Source: Sphingomonas sp. CCH10-B3 (GTDB lineage Bacteria > Pseudomonadota > Alphaproteobacteria > Sphingomonadales > Sphingomonadaceae). Taken from it: 11,883 nt of DNA. The translations under genes were made by a program, and so were the position numbers. The stretch covers positions 1-11,883 of the forward strand of contig NZ_LSIJ01000076.1 in NCBI RefSeq assembly GCF_001556185.1, given 5' to 3'. Positions 5,459-11,883 of this stretch are shown one piece after another. The notes under the pieces were generated by a model. It searched no databases. It saw only the letters and a program-made list of their open reading frames with translations, and was not told the origin of the DNA. Numbering within the stretch: position 1 is the first letter of the stretch; each line of letters begins with the position of its first letter.

Positions 5459-7492
5459 ATGAGCCGCACTATCGATCGCCGCCAGATGCTTCGCGGCGCC
5501 GCCCTTGCTGGCGGTGGCATGGCGCTGACCGCCTATATGCCCGCGTGGGCGCAGCCTGTCTCGGGCGGGATCGTCAAACCGCTGCCGACCGTCTCGGGCA
5601 CTGACATCGCGCTGACGATCGACAGTTTCAGACTTCCCGTCGACGGCAAGTCGACGCCCGCAATCGGCGTCAACGGCACGGTGCCGGCCCCTCTCATTCG
5701 CTTGAAGGAGGGGCAAAAGGTCCGCCTCTCCGTCACCAACAATCTCGACGAGGACAGTTCGATCCACTGGCATGGGCTGCTCGTGCCGTTCGCGATGGAC
5801 GGCGTGCCCGGCATCAGCTTCCCCGGCATCAAGGCGCGCTCGACCTTCATCTACGAGTTCCCGATCATCCAGTCGGGCACCTACTGGTATCACAGCCATT
5901 CCGGCGAGCAGGAGCAGGGCGGACTTTACGGGCCGATCGTGATCGACCCGGCCGGTGCCGATCCGATCGCGTTCGACCGCGAGCATGTGATCGTGCTGTC
6001 CGACCACAGCCAGATGACCGGCGAGCAGATTTTCCGGAAGCTGAAGCAGATGGGCGGCGCCTATTTCAACTATCAGCGGCCGACCCTCGCGGGCTTGCTC
6101 GCGGGTCGGGAAATGCCGCTCAAGGACCGGATCGAGTGGGGAAAGATGCGAATGGACCCCGCCGACATCGCCGACGTCACCGGCTCGACCTATACCTTCC
6201 TGGTCAACGGCTACGGGCCGTATGACAACTGGACGGGGCTGTTCAAGCCGGGCGAGCGGGTCCGCTTGCGGATCATCAACGCCGCGGCGCAGACCAACTT
6301 CAACGTCCGCATCCCCGACCTGCCGATGACCGTCGTGCAGGCCGATGGGCAGAATGTCCGTCCGGTGAAGATCGACGAGTTCCAGATCGGCGTTGCCGAG
6401 ACGTTCGACGTGATCGTGACGCCCGAGGACCGGGCCTACAGCTTCGTCTCCGAGGCTATCGATCGCTCCGGCATGGGCCGGGCGACGCTCGCCCCGCGTG
6501 AGGGGATGGTCGCCCCGGTCCCGCCGCTTCGTCCGCGCACGCTGCTGACCATGACCGATATGGGCATGGACATGGGGAGCATGGGCGGGATGCAGGGCAT
6601 GTCCGGCATGAAGGACGAGAGCCCGGTCGCCACGCGCGGGCCGGACCCCACCTTGATGCAGAACGCCTCGCGCAATCTTTGGAAGCTGACGGGCTGGAAG
6701 GGGCCGACCGATCACGGGACGGTCGCGGCAGGCGCAGCGATGGCGGGCATGTCCGGCATGTCGGGCATGGACCACAGCCAGATGGGCGGCGCTGTAATGC
6801 CCGGGATGGACCATAGCCAAATGGCAGCGGGCGGTGCTGGCATGGCCGGCATGGACCATAGTGCCATGTCGGGCGGATCGGGCCAGGCTGGCGGCATGGC
6901 CGGGATGGACCACGGGTCGGGTGGCGGCATGAACATGAACATGCGCGACCCGAAGAATGCGCCGGGCGTGAAGATGGGGCCGGGCGTGCAGACCATCTCC
7001 CCGATGCCGAAGGACCGTAGCGGTGAACCGCCCCAGGGTCTGGAGGGCCTGGATCACCGCGTCCTCACCTATCGCGACCTCGTTTCGCTCGCGCCCAACC
7101 CCGACGTGCGCGCGCCGTCGCGTCAGTTCGAGATCCATCTGACCGGTAACATGGAGCGCTACATGTGGGGCTTCGACGGGCAGAAGCTGAGCGATCCCGC
7201 CGACCCCATCCCGTTCCGCAAAGGCGAGCGGGCGCGGGTGACGTTGGTCAACGATACGATGATGCCGCACCCCATCCATCTCCACGGCCATTTCTTCGAG
7301 CTGGTGACGGGGCACGGCAATCATGCGCCGCGCAAGCACACCGTCAACGTGCCGCCTGGAGGCAAGATGACCTTTGATCTGACCGCCGATGCACCCGGCG
7401 ATTGGGCGTTCCACTGTCACAATCTCTACCACATGACCGCAGGCATGATGCGCGTCGTCACCGTTCGCCCGTTCGCGGGAGAGGCGGCATGA
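5459..7492 (+). CDS. copA: Periplasmic multicopper oxidase CopA (PcoA family)
   Basis: This 677-aa protein has a Tat signal (RRQMLRG at residues 7-13, then a hydrophobic stretch to about residue 31), so it is exported folded with copper. The four copper-binding blocks of a multicopper oxidase are present: H103-W-H105, H145-S-H147, H604-PI-H607-L-H609, and H652-C653-H654 with H658 and M663 for the type 1 and trinuclear sites. Between cupredoxin domains 2 and 3, residues of about 363-500 form a Met/His-rich insertion with repeated GMSGM and GMDHSQM units, likely extra Cu(I) sites. CopA lowers periplasmic toxicity by oxidising or sequestering Cu(I). GAGGA lies 4 bases before ATG 5459. The stop overlaps copB as ATGA. 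The length is within the CopA range (about 600-680). Confidence 0.96.
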   Translation: MSRTIDRRQMLRGAALAGGGMALTAYMPAWAQPVSGGIVKPLPTVSGTDIALTIDSFRLPVDGKSTPAIGVNGTVPAPLIRLKEGQKVRLSVTNNLDEDSSIHWHGLLVPFAMDGVPGISFPGIKARSTFIYEFPIIQSGTYWYHSHSGEQEQGGLYGPIVIDPAGADPIAFDREHVIVLSDHSQMTGEQIFRKLKQMGGAYFNYQRPTLAGLLAGREMPLKDRIEWGKMRMDPADIADVTGSTYTFLVNGYGPYDNWTGLFKPGERVRLRIINAAAQTNFNVRIPDLPMTVVQADGQNVRPVKIDEFQIGVAETFDVIVTPEDRAYSFVSEAIDRSGMGRATLAPREGMVAPVPPLRPRTLLTMTDMGMDMGSMGGMQGMSGMKDESPVATRGPDPTLMQNASRNLWKLTGWKGPTDHGTVAAGAAMAGMSGMSGMDHSQMGGAVMPGMDHSQMAAGGAGMAGMDHSAMSGGSGQAGGMAGMDHGSGGGMNMNMRDPKNAPGVKMGPGVQTISPMPKDRSGEPPQGLEGLDHRVLTYRDLVSLAPNPDVRAPSRQFEIHLTGNMERYMWGFDGQKLSDPADPIPFRKGERARVTLVNDTMMPHPIHLHGHFFELVTGHGNHAPRKHTVNVPPGGKMTFDLTADAPGDWAFHCHNLYHMTAGMMRVVTVRPFAGEAA

Positions 7493-8781
7493 ACCGGCTG
7501 ACCGCGGCGCTCGCCGCCGCCACCATGCTCGGCATCGCCGGTCCTGTCGCCGCTCAGTCGATGCAGGGCATGGATCATTCGGCAATGCCGGGCATGACCA
7601 TGCCGATGCCTGCGAAAAAGAAGCCGGTGGTGAAGCCCACGGCCAAAGGCAAGCCGGCCAAGACTAGGTCAGCTCCTGCGAGGCGACCATCAGCTTCGAC
7701 GACGAAACGCCGCGCCGCGCCAACGGCCGGCATGAATGGTATGGATCACGGGACCATGCCGGGCATGGATCACTCGTCTATGCCCGGCATGGACCATGCG
7801 GCTCCGCAGGGCTCACAGCAGGGCATGGAAGCCATGCCGGGGATGCAGATGCCCGGAAACGGCCAAACGGTCCCTCAGGGCTCCCAGCAGCCGATGCAGG
7901 GCATGGACCATTCGGCGATGCCGGGGATGACCATGCCAGCCGACCAGCACAGCGGCCACGACATGCAGGGCATGTCGGGAATGGCCGGAATGCCAGGCAT
8001 GGCGGCCGATGGGGTGCAGCAGACTGGCACCGCGCTTCCCGCAGGAAACGCCCCCGCCCCGCCCCTGCCGACCGACCATGCGGCCGACAGCGTTTACGGC
8101 GCGGACGCGATGGCGATGGGTCGCCATCACCTTCAGCAGCATCACGGCGGTCAAAACTTCAGCCAGGTGCTATTGAACCTCGCTGAGTATCAATTCCGCA
8201 ACGGTCGTGACGGCTATCGCTGGGATGGCGAGGCGTGGTTCGGGGGTGACATCAACCGCCTCTTCATCAAGTCTGAGGGCGAGGGAGCCTTCCGCGAGGG
8301 CATCGAGAGCGCCGAGGTGCAGGCGCTCTATAGCCGGACCATTGGCCCTTATTTCAATCTACAAGCGGGTGTCCGCCAGGATTTGGGGCCGTCCCCGAAA
8401 CGCACCTATGCGACCGTCGGGCTGGAGGGGCTGGCACCGGGCTTCTTCGAGCTAGAGGGCGCGGTATTCCTGTCCAACAAGGGCGACCTGCTAGGGCGGC
8501 TTGAGGGCTATTACGACCAGCGCATCACCCAGCGGCTGATCCTGCAACCGCGCGCCGAGCTCAATTTCGCTGCGCAGGACGTGCCGGAAAACCGGATCGG
8601 ATCGGGCCTATCCAACGCCGAGCTTGGATTGCGGCTGCGTTATGAGATCCGGCGCGAGTTCGCCCCCTATGTCGGCGTGTCATGGGATCGCCGCTTCGGC
8701 GACACCGCCCGCTACGCGCGCGCCGATGGGGATCGCGCAACGTCCAAGAGCATCGTCGCCGGCGTTCGTGTCTGGTTCTGA
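7489..8781 (+). CDS. copB: Outer-membrane copper resistance protein CopB
   Basis: A 430-aa protein with a signal peptide at residues 1-22 (cleavage near AAQ). Residues 25-40 and about 82-175 are Met/His-rich with GMDHS and MPGM units. Residues 42-81 form a separate stretch rich in Lys, Arg, Pro and Ala. From about residue 219 (HGGQNFSQVLLNLAEYQF) the sequence is the CopB beta-barrel domain, with alternating strands and a C-terminal VRVWF ending typical of outer-membrane proteins. CopB is thought to bind copper and pass or retain it at the outer membrane. ATG 7489 overlaps the copA stop by 4 bases, so the two are translationally coupled. The basic segment between the two Met-rich parts looks unusual for the family. 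Confidence 0.95.
   Translation: MNRLTAALAAATMLGIAGPVAAQSMQGMDHSAMPGMTMPMPAKKKPVVKPTAKGKPAKTRSAPARRPSASTTKRRAAPTAGMNGMDHGTMPGMDHSSMPGMDHAAPQGSQQGMEAMPGMQMPGNGQTVPQGSQQPMQGMDHSAMPGMTMPADQHSGHDMQGMSGMAGMPGMAADGVQQTGTALPAGNAPAPPLPTDHAADSVYGADAMAMGRHHLQQHHGGQNFSQVLLNLAEYQFRNGRDGYRWDGEAWFGGDINRLFIKSEGEGAFREGIESAEVQALYSRTIGPYFNLQAGVRQDLGPSPKRTYATVGLEGLAPGFFELEGAVFLSNKGDLLGRLEGYYDQRITQRLILQPRAELNFAAQDVPENRIGSGLSNAELGLRLRYEIRREFAPYVGVSWDRRFGDTARYARADGDRATSKSIVAGVRVWF
7561..7604 (+). repeat. Copy 1 of a 44-bp direct repeat inside copB
   Basis: It encodes MQGMDHSAMPGMTM at residues 25-38. It matches 7894-7937 with only three base differences. The spacing is 333 bp, a multiple of three, so recombination between copies would delete the basic segment and most Met-rich units yet keep the frame. 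Confidence 0.8.
7894..7937 (+). repeat. Copy 2 of the 44-bp direct repeat inside copB
   Basis: It encodes the same MQGMDHSAMPGMTM at residues 136-149. It differs from the copy at 7561-7604 at three bases (two silent changes and one at GGC/GGG, also silent). Conservation of DNA as well as protein suggests a fairly recent duplication. Confidence 0.8.
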
Positions 8782-8796
8782 TCGATGGAGGAACAG

Positions 8797-9381
8797 ATGG
8801 CTCAAGACGGCAGGCGCTCGATAAGGCAGCACTTCCCGAGCCTGCCGTTCGTAGGCGCCCTGGCGATCGTCCTGGCGCTGGGCGCAGCCGCGTTTATCTA
8901 CCTTGGCGTGTATAACATCGCGGCCGACGAACCGCACACGCCGGCGGTCTATTCAATGCTCGAACGCCTGCGCGATCGGTCGATTGAGGCACGCGCGCGC
9001 GGCATAACACCCCCGGCCGATCTGGCATCGGCGCAGCGCGTGTCAGTCGGCGCGGGCCTTTACGGAGAAATGTGTTCCGGTTGCCATCTCGGCCCCGGCG
9101 TCGAGAAATCCGAGATGAGCCAGGGCCTCTATCCACAGGCGCCGGAACTCGCGCGCGCTCAAGATCTCACCCCCGCCCAGCAATTCTGGATCATCAAGCA
9201 CGGGGTGAAGCTCAGCGCCATGCCGGCATGGGGCAAGACGCATCCCGACCCCCTAATTTGGAATATGGTCGCGTTCGTCCGCAAGCTCCCCGGCATGACG
9301 CCCGAACAGTATAAGGCACTGGTCGCGAGCGCCCCGGCCGATCACGACGAGATGATGAAGGACATGCCGGGTATGAAGTGA
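8797..9381 (+). CDS. Membrane-anchored class I cytochrome c
   Basis: A 194-aa protein with an N-terminal hydrophobic segment at about residues 19-41 (uncleaved anchor or signal) and a cytochrome c fold. C93-S-G-C96-H97 is the heme-attachment motif and M142 (LSAMPAWGKTH) is the likely axial methionine. The C-terminus ends DEMMKDMPGMK, echoing the Met-rich segments of its neighbours. ATG 8797 is chosen over ATG 8785 because GGAGG at 8787-8791 lies 5 bases before it. The copB stop is 15 bases upstream, so it belongs to the copAB operon. It probably carries electrons in the periplasm. Pairing with CopA or the PepSY protein in copper redox is inference from position. Confidence 0.9.
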   Translation: MAQDGRRSIRQHFPSLPFVGALAIVLALGAAAFIYLGVYNIAADEPHTPAVYSMLERLRDRSIEARARGITPPADLASAQRVSVGAGLYGEMCSGCHLGPGVEKSEMSQGLYPQAPELARAQDLTPAQQFWIIKHGVKLSAMPAWGKTHPDPLIWNMVAFVRKLPGMTPEQYKALVASAPADHDEMMKDMPGMK

Positions 9382-9406
9382 CCCCGGCGACGAGGTTGAG
9401 GGAGGA

Positions 9407-10144
9407 GTGGTTCTGAAAAGCGCGAAACTGAGGCTGCATCTACTCGCGAGCCGCACGCACAAATGGCTCGCGATCATCATCGGCGCGCAGCTCCTGCTAT
9501 GGTTCGCAAGCGGCGCCCTGATGAGCTTCCTGCCGATCGATCGGGTGCATGGCGATCACCTCGTTGACCGCAAAGCCGCGGCGCCCCTTCCCCGCGGCAG
9601 CACGTTCGCCCCACCATCGGCGATCGTAGGCGCAGCAGATGCGCCCATCGAGGCCATCACCTATCGCATGTGGCTTGGCCGCCCGGTCGCCGAGGTCGCG
9701 ACAGCCAAGGGAACGCGCCTGTTCGACGCCGCGACGGGCCAAGCGCTGCCAGCACCAACGGCTCGTGAGGCCGAGGAGATCGCGCGTTTGGCATGGCGTG
9801 GCGGTGCTCGACCAGCGGCGAAGGTAGAGCGGATCGAGCGCGCCAGCCCCGAATATCGCGGCACGCTCCCCGCCTGGCGCGTCGCGTTCGCCGACCTCGA
9901 TTCCACCCGCGTCTTTGTCGCGGCCGACACCGGTCGGATCTCGGCTGTCCGAACCGGCACTTGGCGGCTCTACGACTTCTTCTGGGGCCTTCACATCATG
10001 GATTGGACGAATCACGAGAACTTCAACACGCCCTGGCTGCTCGCCTTCGCGATCGGTGGGCTTGCGCTTTGGTTAGGGGGGGCAGTGCTTCTCTACATGC
10101 GATGGCCCAAAACGCGGCGTCGCAACATCGTGATCGAGGCATAA
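9407..10144 (+). CDS. PepSY domain-containing membrane protein
   Basis: A 245-aa protein with one membrane helix near the N-terminus (about 18-42, after SRTHKW) and a second near the C-terminus (about 213-232). Between them is a periplasmic region of about 150 residues. The layout, the RTHKWLAIIIG start and the WGLHIMDW segment with H196 are typical of PepSY-associated membrane proteins, some of which take part in metal or heme redox. Its function is not established. GTG 9407 is used because it is in frame just after a strong purine run (GAGGGAGGA, 9398-9406), but that spacing is very short, so the exact start is uncertain. It is last in the copA-copB-cytochrome operon, 25 bases after the cytochrome gene. 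Confidence 0.8.
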   Translation: MVLKSAKLRLHLLASRTHKWLAIIIGAQLLLWFASGALMSFLPIDRVHGDHLVDRKAAAPLPRGSTFAPPSAIVGAADAPIEAITYRMWLGRPVAEVATAKGTRLFDAATGQALPAPTAREAEEIARLAWRGGARPAAKVERIERASPEYRGTLPAWRVAFADLDSTRVFVAADTGRISAVRTGTWRLYDFFWGLHIMDWTNHENFNTPWLLAFAIGGLALWLGGAVLLYMRWPKTRRRNIVIEA

Positions 10145-10226
10145 TATACGCGGCTCAGGAGCGTAGCCCTCGGAAATAAAGTCCTGTTTCCTGACAATTT
10201 CTCGCGCGTTCTAGCACCCCGGGTGA

Positions 10227-10249
10227 GGGATAGCCGCCTCGCACGCGTA
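10227..10249 (+). promoter_or_regulatory. ECF-type promoter of the DUF305-DUF411 unit
   Basis: GGGAT at 10227-10231 and CGTA at 10246-10249 have a 14-base spacer and lie 28 bases before ATG 10278. TGAGGGATAGC around the -35 element is identical to the copA promoter. The 82 bases between the PepSY stop and this site (10145-10226) show no gene and no clear terminator. Confidence 0.75.
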
Positions 10250-10277
10250 GAAGTCTTAGAACCCAGGGAGATCAATA

Positions 10278-10670
10278 ATGCGCTTCGCACCAACATTCGC
10301 AGCTTTGGCGCTGCTCGCCACGCCCGCCCTCGCGCAGCAGAGCGGCGGAATGCAGGGCATGAACCACGGTCAGATGGCCGGCATGAACCACGACGACATG
10401 GCGGGCATGATGGCCGGCAATCCCTACGGCCAGGCCGAGATGGACATGCATCAGAAGATGATGGCGGCCAAGCAGGGCGACGCGGCCGAAATGTGGACGC
10501 GCAAGATGATCGAGCATCACCGAGGCGCCATCGCCATGTCGCGCGTTGCGGTGCGTGACGCGCGCGACGCCGAGACCAAGCGCATGGCGCAGATGACGAT
10601 CACGAAACAGGAAAAGGATATTGCCGAGCTGCAGGCGTGGCTCAGCAAGCACGGCAAGCGCCCGCAATAA
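10278..10670 (+). CDS. DUF305 periplasmic copper-binding protein (CopM-like)
   Basis: A 130-aa protein with a signal peptide at residues 1-19 (ALA before QQ). A Met/His-rich stretch follows at residues 25-45 (MQGMNHGQMAGMNHDDMAGM). The helical DUF305 domain follows, with M77-IEHH-RGAIAMS at 77-88 and TKRMAQMTITKQEKDIAEL after it. DUF305 proteins form four-helix bundles and some, such as CopM, bind Cu(I) in the periplasm. GGGAG 8 bases upstream supports ATG 10278. The gene heads the unit controlled by the promoter at 10227-10249. It has only one core DUF305 repeat, the short form of the family. Confidence 0.9.
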   Translation: MRFAPTFAALALLATPALAQQSGGMQGMNHGQMAGMNHDDMAGMMAGNPYGQAEMDMHQKMMAAKQGDAAEMWTRKMIEHHRGAIAMSRVAVRDARDAETKRMAQMTITKQEKDIAELQAWLSKHGKRPQ

Positions 10671-10680
10671 GGGAGCGCTG

Positions 10681-10730
10681 CCCCGCCCTGTCGATCCCCC
10701 TACCCCCCGGCAGGGCGGGGATTTCCTTTT
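10681..10730 (+). terminator. Hairpin and T-rich tail between the DUF305 and DUF411 genes
   Basis: CCCCGCCCTG (10681-10690) pairs perfectly with CAGGGCGGGG (10711-10720) around a C-rich 20-base loop, followed by ATTTCCTTTT. This is the best intrinsic-terminator shape in the window. It lies directly before the DUF411 ribosome binding site (AGGAG at 10731), and no separate promoter is seen between it and that gene. It may therefore act as a partial terminator that sets the ratio of the two proteins. Confidence 0.65.
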
Positions 10731-10741
10731 AGGAGCTGATG

Positions 10742-11191
10742 ATGAAGAATGGTGTTCGTGGCGCCGTCGCCGCCTTGCTAATGACCATCCCAGCGGTCGC
10801 ATCGGCCGCGGCCGACATCGCCATGCACCGCGATCCGGGTTGCGGCTGTTGCGAGAAATGGGCGGCGCAGGTGCGTCAGCAGTTCGGCCGCAAGGTCCAG
10901 ATCATCGACGATGATCGCCGTGAGGTGCTGCAGCGTAAGATCGGCCTGCCCGCTGACCTCGCGTCCTGCCATACCGCGATCATCGACGGCATGGCGTTTG
11001 AGGGACATGTCCCGATCGCGGACATGAAGCGCGCGCTGGCCCAGCATCCTAAAGGCGTGCGCGGCTTGGCCGTGGCCGGAATGCCGATGGGCTCACCGGG
11101 CATGGAGGTGCCCGGCATGAGAACCCAGCCCTATGACGTCATTGCGTTCGGTGCCGCTGGCCGGCGTGTCTTTGCTAGCCACGGCGCCTAA
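10742..11191 (+). CDS. DUF411 metal-binding protein (CopG-like)
   Basis: A 149-aa protein with a signal peptide at residues 1-23. The mature part carries DPGCGCCEKW (C34, C36, C37), S75-C76-H77-T, GHVP, and GLAVAGMPMGSPGMEVPGM near the C-terminus, the DUF411 signature. Members are periplasmic copper-binding proteins with a thioredoxin-like fold, often encoded beside cop genes; some are called CopG. The cysteines probably bind Cu(I) or take part in its redox cycling. ATG 10742 is chosen because AGGAG at 10731-10735 lies 6 bases before it; the overlapping ATG 10739 is only 3 bases away. It follows DUF305 across a terminator-like hairpin. Confidence 0.92.
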   Translation: MKNGVRGAVAALLMTIPAVASAAADIAMHRDPGCGCCEKWAAQVRQQFGRKVQIIDDDRREVLQRKIGLPADLASCHTAIIDGMAFEGHVPIADMKRALAQHPKGVRGLAVAGMPMGSPGMEVPGMRTQPYDVIAFGAAGRRVFASHGA

Positions 11192-11269
11192 ACGACAGGT
11201 TGTCTTGTGAGCGGCAAATCTTCCCCGGCGCTTCATGCCGGCACTACGGCACCCGGCAAACCACCCGTA

Positions 11270-11300
11270 TTGACCTCGGCGTTGACAATTGGGATAGTAT
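11270..11300 (+). promoter_or_regulatory. Possible housekeeping promoter of the 11305 gene
   Basis: TTGACC (11270-11275) and TAGTAT (11295-11300) are separated by 19 bases, longer than the usual 17. A second TTGACA lies at 11282-11287 without a matching -10. An 11-base palindrome GGATAGTATCC covers 11292-11302. If used, transcription would begin about at the GTG codon, giving a leaderless message. The long spacer recalls MerR-regulated promoters, but I see no dyad in the spacer. Confidence 0.3.
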
Positions 11301-11304
11301 CCGG

Positions 11305-11661
11305 GTGTTGAAAGCTCGTCTTTCTCTCTTGCTTCTTGTTGGAGCGTTGCTTGGCCTTTTGGGCCAAGGAATTGCGTATGCGGCCGGCCCATCGCTCTCA
11401 CCCAAGATGGCGATGAGCCATGTCACCCCATCCCGCATGGATTGCGCGGGTATGGCGACCCCGGATCCGTCATCGGAACACCCATGCAAAGGACTGACGC
11501 TGGCGTGTATCGCCCAAATGGGATGCGTTGTTCCCATGACGTTTGAGGAGCCGGCAAGAGTGCTGAAGCGCTCGATCGCATCTCAAATCGTTATCTGGCC
11601 TGCCAGCCGGGCACTTGCCGGCCTCAACGTCGCTCCCGAGCCCGAACCGCCTACCGTTTGA
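11305..11661 (+). CDS. Small exported Cys-containing protein of unknown function
   Basis: A 118-aa protein with a signal peptide (KARLSLLLLVGALLGLLGQG, cleavage near AYA-AG) and a short mature part with four cysteines (MDCAGM, HPCKGLTLACIAQMGC) and several Met. I do not recognise a named family. Small proteins of this type occur in alphaproteobacteria next to heavy-metal efflux operons (recollection, not checked). GTG 11305 is the first start compatible with a signal peptide; TTG 11308 is the alternative. The longer frame to TTG 11200 would place 35 hydrophilic residues ahead of the signal. No good ribosome binding site precedes GTG 11305. No copy of the ECF-type promoter is present, so it is probably outside that regulon. 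Confidence 0.6.
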   Translation: MLKARLSLLLLVGALLGLLGQGIAYAAGPSLSPKMAMSHVTPSRMDCAGMATPDPSSEHPCKGLTLACIAQMGCVVPMTFEEPARVLKRSIASQIVIWPASRALAGLNVAPEPEPPTV

Positions 11662-11743
11662 TCGAGTCAAGCCGTGTCAGGCTGCAGCCGTTCGCCGGTT
11701 GCGGCTCTGCCGATTTTAAATCTCGATCAAATTGGAAAGTGAC

Positions 11744-11839
11744 ATGAAAACGTTCATCTTGGCGGTATTTGCCGCTAGCCTCGCCGCGTCGGCAGCGACG
11801 GCGGCCACATCTGAAAATAAAAGCAATGGAGACCGTTGA
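11744..11839 (+). CDS. 31-aa signal-peptide ORF, possibly the start of a frameshifted gene
   Basis: ATG 11744 (GGAAAG about 6 bases upstream) opens a frame encoding a clear signal peptide (MKTFILAVFAASLAASAATA) and 11 further residues before TGA 11837-11839. The next frame reads ATG 11826 to TGA 11879 (METVEKGLREIGVADGW) and looks coding-like. The pair may be one small exported protein split by a frameshift, or the 31-aa product may be real. The 82 bases before it (11662-11743) hold nothing recognisable. I do not recognise the family. Confidence 0.35.
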   Translation: MKTFILAVFAASLAASAATAATSENKSNGDR

Positions 11840-11883
11840 AAAAGGCTTGCGCGAAATCGGCGTGGCGGATGGCTGGTGACGCC

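Noticed and set aside
6559..6950. Repeated GMDHS/GMSGM-coding units in copA as a possible CRISPR-like or tandem DNA array
   Set aside because: Repeats are irregular in length and conserved as protein; they are the Met-rich copper-binding insertion of CopA.
5318..7585. Very long minus-strand open frame (755 aa) opposite copA
   Set aside because: Its His/Arg/Gly-rich composition and full antisense overlap with an unmistakable multicopper oxidase mark it as a shadow frame.
11243..11265. Minus-strand CGGGT-N14-CGTA
   Set aside because: The first -35 base is wrong and it points towards the 3' end of the DUF411 gene, with no minus-strand gene to drive.

Overview
The window is a high-GC copper-resistance locus. 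Gene content, codon usage and the copA-copB / copC-copD arrangement suggest an alphaproteobacterium of the Sphingomonadales. It sits beside a transposon end, so it is probably an accessory island or plasmid region; the host assignment is inference.

Layout. Bases 1-54 are the end of a Tn3-family transposon, with a 38-bp terminal inverted repeat at 17-54. It abuts the remaining part of a restriction-endonuclease-like gene (55-939, pseudogene). Next come a DUF4396 membrane protein (1004-1888) and a cytosolic 16-cysteine four-helix copper-storage-type protein (1978-2310), both on the plus strand. Convergent to these on the minus strand are copC-copD (3977 to 2678) and, unexpectedly, an orphan fliQ (2625-2356). 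Divergent from copC is a three-gene regulatory operon (4105-5391) in the order anti-sigma, periplasmic metal sensor, ECF sigma factor. This matches the order and protein sizes of cnrY-cnrX-cnrH, the nickel/cobalt system of Cupriavidus metallidurans. Then follow copA (multicopper oxidase), copB (outer membrane), a cytochrome c and a PepSY-type membrane protein (5459-10144). After these are a DUF305 protein and a DUF411 protein (10278-11191), a small exported protein with conserved-looking cysteines (11305-11661), and a tiny signal-peptide ORF at the right edge that may be broken.

Regulation. The same bipartite motif, GGGRT-N14-CGTA with an invariant 14-base spacer, stands 27-44 bases upstream of six transcription units: DUF4396, the four-helix protein, copCD (minus strand), the sensor/sigma operon itself, copAB-cytochrome-PepSY, and DUF305-DUF411. 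A by-eye scan of the other CGTA sites on both strands found no further match. The simplest reading is an autoregulated ECF regulon. A CnrX-type sensor would detect periplasmic metal, the CnrY-like anti-sigma would release the sigma factor, and the sigma factor would switch on the whole copper-handling set. The sensor keeps all five CnrX metal-ligand positions (H40, H44, E61, H117, M121) at exactly the CnrX spacing, yet the target genes are copper genes rather than Ni/Co efflux genes.

How the genes work together (inference from families). CopA oxidises or sequesters periplasmic Cu(I). CopB handles copper at the outer membrane. CopC binds periplasmic copper and CopD is its inner-membrane partner. 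The four-helix protein stores cytosolic Cu(I). The DUF305 and DUF411 proteins buffer periplasmic copper. The cytochrome c and PepSY protein may link copper redox to electron transport. Most exported or membrane proteins here carry Met/His-rich segments.
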